A stretch of 64,000 nucleotides of DNA from Montifringilla adamsi (taxonomy: Eukaryota > Chordata > Aves > Passeriformes > Passeridae), in assembly GCA_017590115.1 (NCBI GenBank), contig JAGGNK010008781.1, positions 2,732,861 to 2,796,860 of the forward strand, in the 5' to 3' direction. The notes below the pieces were generated by a model. It was not told the origin of the DNA. It saw only the letters and a list, made by a program, of their open reading frames with translations, and ran no database searches. This document shows positions 60,301 through 64,000 of this stretch, in pieces (the stretch's first letter is position 1; each line of letters opens with the position of its first letter). A program made the position numbers and the translations under genes.

Positions 60301-63300
60301 GGGAGAGGGTCATCACACTGTCTGGTCTCCTGGCAGTAAAGGGGATACAACAACTCTTCTCTTTGTGTTCTCCTGTAGGCGAAACATCCTCCCCACTATC
60401 AACTCCACATACCTCAAGAACTGCATCTATGATGCCCAGACTGATCCCTTCTGCCCTATCTTCCGTTTAGGGAAAATAGTTGAAGCTGCAGGGCAGGACT
60501 TCCAGGAAATGGCTGTGGAGGTATTTGGCAGACCCTTCTCTTGGGCTTCAGCTGTTTTTAGAAGAGGAGTGGTAGGGGGTTGTCTCCTCTGCCTCATGGC
60601 ATGAGCCACAGAACACAGATCAGCTGCAGGATGGAGAGTGCTCTGGCCAGAGGGACTGAATTCTATTTAACCAATAATTGGCCTTGCTTTGTTTGGGTGG
60701 GGTTATGTGCAAGGTTCTGTAGCACCTGAAAAGAGTGTTGGACAGAGCCTGGATTAGGGCCAGTAAATCAGGTCCTGGTCAGCAGAGAGCCTGGTGCTGG
60801 GCTGGCCATGCACTTTGGACTGCCAATCACCTCCTCTCCTCCCCTTGGCAGGGTGGAGTCATGGCATTGCAGATCAACTGGGACTGCAACCTGGACAGAG
60901 CTGCTTCCCACTGTGTGCCAAAATATTCCTTCCGGCGCCTCGACAACAAGGACTCTGCCCACACCGTCTCACCCGGCTACAACTTCAGGTAATGCAGCTG
61001 TGGAGGCACCTGGTGCCTCAGCTCCATCTGCCACTGGCACTTGTGGTAGTTCGGGGCTTTTGATGGTGCTTGGAGAGCAACAGAAGAAAACCTGGAGAGC
61101 TTTTTTGATGCTGTAAGACAGAGCAGGTGGGATCCTCTCTGTGTGCAAACCACAGCAGAGGGGGAGATCAGTGAAGCTCCACTGGTTGCATCAGAGTGCC
61201 TGAGTCATGTTTCCGTCAGTTTTTTGGTGGCTGCTTGATCAGTGGCGTGGCAGTGGGACAACTGACTGTCTCAGAGTGTGCTGATAGGGCAGAATTTGAG
61301 GGGACTGAGGTGGGGTTGGGAGACTGAAGCATGTCCTTCACTCTGCTTGGGGGAAAAACTAACCTGTAAAAGTGTCTCTGTCTGCATATTGGAGACCATA
61401 TATGCATCAGGAGTATCCTGGCTTACACCACCACATACACATTCTGGCCAGTACAGCTAAGTCTAGCACTTCCAGTAAAACACCAGCACAGAGCTGGCAG
61501 CTGGTTGCATCCAGGCTCAGACTGTAATATTAAACACAGATTGTCCACCTTGCCAAGGTCCTTGCAGGATTCCTGCTTGGGAGGAAACACAGCTCAAGGC
61601 TGTTATTTCTAGAATCACAAAATCTCACTTTGGACAGAGGATCTTTGGGTGGAACTTGGATGAATTTGCTGAGGAGCTGTGCAGAGCACAAATGCGTGTT
61701 TGGGAGGTGCCAGGCTGGCAGGTATCGGGGTGTCTGGACCGTCTGGAGGATATCACAGCTGGATCTGAAATGCTTTTGCTAATTTCAGACTCTGGTACAA
61801 CCCCTTACCATTCCCTCCTTTTCTCTTCCACCCTCTTCTCTGCTTCCTCCTGGTTTAGTCCACCACGTGGCAGAGTAAGTCTGATCTCACTTATTTGTTC
61901 TCATCCCTTTTCTCTGTCGTTTGCCTGTTGTCACCCAGTGCCGGAGCAGCCTTTGTGTGCCGGGCAGCGCGGGTGCTCCCGGCCCTGCCCTCTCGCGGCT
62001 GCCTGGTCCCCTGCAGCCCATGCCTGCCTCTTGCGTAGCTGATTTTCTTCCTGTTAGTCCTTCTGCTCCCCTGCTAAAGCTGCTTTCTCCCCTTCCTATG
62101 CCTTGCAAGTTTCCTCGTTTTATGATGCTCACTGATGTCATGAATTCACCTGCTTTGGGCTTTTCTCCTATATGAGCTTGCCAGCATGAAATCTACCATC
62201 ACTTGGGGCTTGTGTCTAGAAGTACCAATGTTCAGCCCATTCTCTTGGGATGAGGAACACACCTGGATGTTGCATGATCACATAAGCAACCTCAAAATTT
62301 CCAGTTAAGCTCTGACCTATCTTTTCTGCAGGTTTGCAAAATACTACAAGAATAGTGATGGCACTGAATCACGGACCCTTGTCAAAGCTTATGGCATCCG
62401 CTTTGATATCATAGTGTTTGGAAAGGTAGGATGACAGTTCCTGGAGGTTTTGTAGTGAGGCCTTTCAGAGATGCTGAAAAGCATGCTCAGGCTTGTAACT
62501 GTCTTCTAGGCAGGAAAATTTGATGTAATTCCTACCATGATTAACATCGGCTCTGGCTTAGCGCTGTTTGGTGTGGTAAGTGACACTGTCTGCACTTGGA
62601 CTCGATTCTGGATTAGTGCCTCAGTTCTGAGGATTCCTGTCTTAAACTCTTTCAATCTCCACTAGGCAACAGTGCTGTGTGACGTTGTTGTTCTGTATTG
62701 CATGAAGAAGAGATACTACTATCGGGAGAAGAAGTACAAATATGTGGAGGATTATGAACTGGTAAGCATCAACGAAGGCAGGGTAAAGGCAGAATTGCTT
62801 CCTCCTCTGACTCCACAGAGATTCTGAAACAGGATTTGTAGAAAGTCCACATCAAATAGGGATTTTGAACCACAGTTCTAAGGAAACTTTGTCTTCGTCA
62901 GAGAAGCTAATTTTTACCTCAAAGCTGCTGCAGGGAAGAGCACTAGAAACAAATATTGTCAGGTTTCCTGGGTAACCACTCTTGGAGAGGAAAATATATG
63001 TTCAAGAACTTGTTGTGCTCCTACTGCACCTCCTTTTTGGGTTGCAGTCATTAGCTTTGGCCTTCTAAGAGCTGTAGGGAACAGCCCTGTTCCCATCAAA
63101 TCCTTCCTTCTTGACTTTTGAGGTTCCTGCAGTTGTGAGAAAAATCATTCAGTGGGTTGGTATTTTCTGAGACCAGTGTGCTGCAGTTACAGTTACAGCT
63201 CCCTCCAGGGATCAAATTATCTGTTTGGTCAATAGGATTTAGTTGGATGCTTGACTGGTGCTGAGGACAGAGCTCAGCCCTACAGCCCTGTGCTTGGTGG

Positions 63301-63495
63301 GAATTGTGGCTGCAGAGGGCAGATTTCTCAATCAAAACACCTTGTGCCACTGGAAAAGTCTGAGTAACAGGAAGTAGCTTGCCTGGGCAAAGGATTTTAT
63401 GTGATTGGAAGGGGAAGAAAGAAGAGTTTCTGGCAGAGAACTGTAATCTCTGATCCTTGCAGGGAGTTGGTGAGACATATGGAACAGACTCCTGA
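57015..63495 (+). CDS. P2RX4: P2X purinoceptor 4 (ATP-gated cation channel), complete, 12 coding exons
   Basis: Subunit of a trimeric channel opened by extracellular ATP, conducting Na+, K+ and Ca2+ in plasma membrane and lysosomes. Coding exons: 57015-57145, 57707-57854, 59262-59333, 59424-59496, 59957-60053, 60213-60293, 60379-60520, 60852-60988, 62332-62425, 62510-62575, 62666-62761, 63463-63495. They sum to 1170 nt and 389 residues (human 388); all junctions are GT-AG and in phase. TM1 is at about residues 33-53 and TM2 about 336-359. The expected ATP-contact residues are present: K66 and K68 in TTKVKG, T185 in [10 protein letters not shown]292/F293/R294, and K312 in [10 protein letters not shown]. 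All ten ectodomain cysteines are conserved (115, 125, 131, 148, 158, 164, 216, 226, 260, 269). N-glycosylation sequons include NTST, NQSQ, NSSI, NFTL, NFSK and NSTY. The ATG at 57015 has a good context (GCCGCCATGG). Family residue roles come from established P2X structures; the human comparison is from memory. Confidence 0.99.
57362..57462 (-). mobile_element. CR1-type LINE fragment in P2RX4 intron 1
   Basis: AATCACAGAATGTTCTGAGT, then TGGAAAGGACCCCACAAGGA, is the reverse complement of a CR1 3' terminus. Short and degenerate. Confidence 0.8.
57707..57854 (+). CDS. P2RX4: P2RX4 exon 2: end of TM1 and ATP-binding lysines
   Basis: Completes Gly44, then [25 protein letters not shown] (K66 and K68 contact ATP phosphates in P2X4 structures) and [12 protein letters not shown]. 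Acceptor CTTTCAG, donor GTATTA. Confidence 0.99.
58028..58395 (-). mobile_element. CR1-type LINE fragment in P2RX4 intron 2
   Basis: Starts AATCATAGAACAGTTTGGAT, continues with CTGGCCTTGAACACTTCCAG and a TCTAATCCAAATCGCTTCTC block, then GTAAAAAGTCCCCCTCCC. This is the CR1 3' region in reverse. An internal duplication of a TTTTAGTTTAAAA word occurs near 58233-58280. Confidence 0.9.
59262..59333 (+). CDS. P2RX4: P2RX4 exon 3
   Basis: Twenty-four codons, [20 protein letters not shown] then RCPE. Contains Cys115 and an NQS glycosylation sequon. Acceptor GCTCAG, donor GTAGGT. Confidence 0.99.
59424..59496 (+). CDS. P2RX4: P2RX4 exon 4: cysteine-rich head domain
   Basis: [20 protein letters not shown] then THSSG. 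The two cysteines (125, 131) of the head domain are kept but the intervening residues have diverged from mammals, as expected for the fast-evolving head. Confidence 0.97.
59957..60053 (+). CDS. P2RX4: P2RX4 exon 5: head domain
   Basis: [20 protein letters not shown] then [11 protein letters not shown]. Cys148, 158 and 164 complete the head disulfides. Acceptor TTCCAG, donor GTGAGT. Confidence 0.98.
60213..60293 (+). CDS. P2RX4: P2RX4 exon 6: adenine-contact region
   Basis: [20 protein letters not shown] then RKFNFS. Thr185 of NFTLL is the residue that contacts the adenine base in P2X structures. Acceptor TTTGTAG, donor GTAAAT. Confidence 0.98.
60379..60520 (+). CDS. P2RX4: P2RX4 exon 7
   Basis: [40 protein letters not shown] and FQEMAVE. 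Cys216 and Cys226 form the dorsal-fin-region disulfide. Acceptor CCTGTAG, donor GTATTT. Confidence 0.99.
60852..60988 (+). CDS. P2RX4: P2RX4 exon 8: ATP-binding NFR
   Basis: [40 protein letters not shown] and PGYNF, with AG starting Arg294. N292/F293/R294 is the ATP-phosphate-binding triad. Acceptor TTGGCAG, donor GTAATG. Confidence 0.99.
62332..62425 (+). CDS. P2RX4: P2RX4 exon 9: last ATP-binding lysine
   Basis: [20 protein letters not shown] then [12 protein letters not shown]312 in LVKAYG is the fourth conserved basic ATP contact. Acceptor TCTGCAG, donor GTAGGA. Confidence 0.99.
62510..62575 (+). CDS. P2RX4: P2RX4 exon 10: start of TM2 (pore-lining)
   Basis: Twenty-two codons, [20 protein letters not shown] then GV. 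TM2 lines the pore and contains the gate. Acceptor TTCTAG, donor GTAAGT. Confidence 0.99.
62666..62761 (+). CDS. P2RX4: P2RX4 exon 11: end of TM2 and cytoplasmic tail
   Basis: [20 protein letters not shown] then [12 protein letters not shown]. Contains the juxtamembrane YxxxK motif (YYYREK) conserved in P2X receptors. Acceptor CACTAG, donor GTAAGC. Confidence 0.99.
63463..63495 (+). CDS. P2RX4: P2RX4 exon 12: C-terminal ten residues and stop
   Basis: After CTTGCAG the exon reads [10 protein letters not shown] then TGA, joining YEL to give YELGV. This keeps the pattern of the YxxGL-type endocytic motif of mammalian P2X4 (YEQGL), while the final residues differ from human ASELDQ. No AATAAA is seen before the window ends at 64000, so the 3' UTR continues outside. 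Confidence 0.9.
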   Translation, partial: GVGETYGTDS

Positions 63496-64000
63496 GCTCC
63501 TGGTGCTGCAGGACCAACTGCTGCTCTAAACCGCTGCTGGGAACTTTTCTTGACCCTGCCATGAGACCACCCCCTCTTTGCTGGGAGGAAGTGGGGAACG
63601 AAACTGAGAAAGGGACAATCTTCACTACTCTACTACTTGGGAGCCAGTCCCAGGGAAAAGAACTGGGTCTCCTCCTTGTCTGCTGTCTTTCCAGGTTATT
63701 TGCACTAAACACAGAGGGAAAATTGTACTTTGTGCCAGACCTCTACAGTGGCTGAACCTGGGACAGAGACAGCTCTAGAATCATCATTTTGCCAGTCCTT
63801 CTGTCCTTGAACTCACTGATAGCAGAGGGCACAGGACAATAGGCACAGATTCTTCCTTAGATTGAACATGGCCACTGCCAGAAGGTACCTAACCTTGGGA
63901 CAGCAGCTCCTTGCTGTTGTCACTTTTCTTTCCTGAAGGATTGTGAACATTAGCTGAGCCGGTACCTATAATTTACTTGGGGTCTTCAAGCTCTTACCTT
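63496..64000 (+). other. P2RX4: P2RX4 3' untranslated region (open at window end)
   Basis: Sequence after the stop codon. No further splice structure and no canonical AATAAA polyadenylation signal found within the window, so the end is presumably beyond 64000. Confidence 0.6.

Noticed and set aside
1..64000. CRISPR arrays, bacterial operons, prophage or toxin-antitoxin systems
   Set aside because: The DNA is clearly vertebrate with spliced genes. The tandem repeats lack spacer structure.
1..64000. tRNA or rRNA genes
   Set aside because: No A-box/B-box pair in proper spacing or rRNA core sequence was noticed on either strand. No program was run.

Overview
The window is vertebrate nuclear DNA, most likely from a bird. 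The evidence is two multi-exon genes with canonical GT-AG introns, several fragments of CR1-type LINE retrotransposons (the typical avian repeat), compact introns and two CpG islands. I cannot fix the species from sequence alone.

Layout. (1) 1-9146: AT-rich flank downstream of IFT81. No gene is recognised; it holds a few short tandem repeats and one unexplained long ORF. (2) 9147-43799, minus strand: IFT81, the tubulin-binding subunit of the IFT-B complex of cilia. Seventeen coding exons are placed base by base. They encode 614 residues, colinear with human IFT81 as I know that protein (676 aa). The one gap is human residues 22-83, in the N-terminal calponin-homology domain, for which no exon can be found. 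(3) About 43840-44500: the GC-rich 5' end and promoter of IFT81, with ETS-like and RFX half-site-like motifs. (4) 44500-56580: an intergenic stretch with no complete gene. At 54977-55345 there is a plus-strand relic resembling the cytoplasmic C-terminal domain of P2RX7, preceded by a 51-bp in-frame acidic repeat. This is where a P2RX7 gene would be expected, because P2RX7 lies just upstream of P2RX4 in the same orientation in mammals. (5) 57015-63495, plus strand: P2RX4, an ATP-gated cation channel, complete in 12 coding exons and 389 residues, with its own CpG island. Its 3' UTR runs off the window.

The two genes are divergently oriented and functionally unrelated (ciliary transport versus purinergic signalling). 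They appear to be neighbours by genome history, not as a functional unit.

Most unusual observations: two minisatellites in IFT81 that start exactly at 5' splice sites and whose units seem to copy the first bases of the intron; the missing CH-domain exon next to the first of these arrays; an unannotated, in-frame 72-nt candidate cassette exon in the IFT81 coiled coil; and the P2RX7-like relic.
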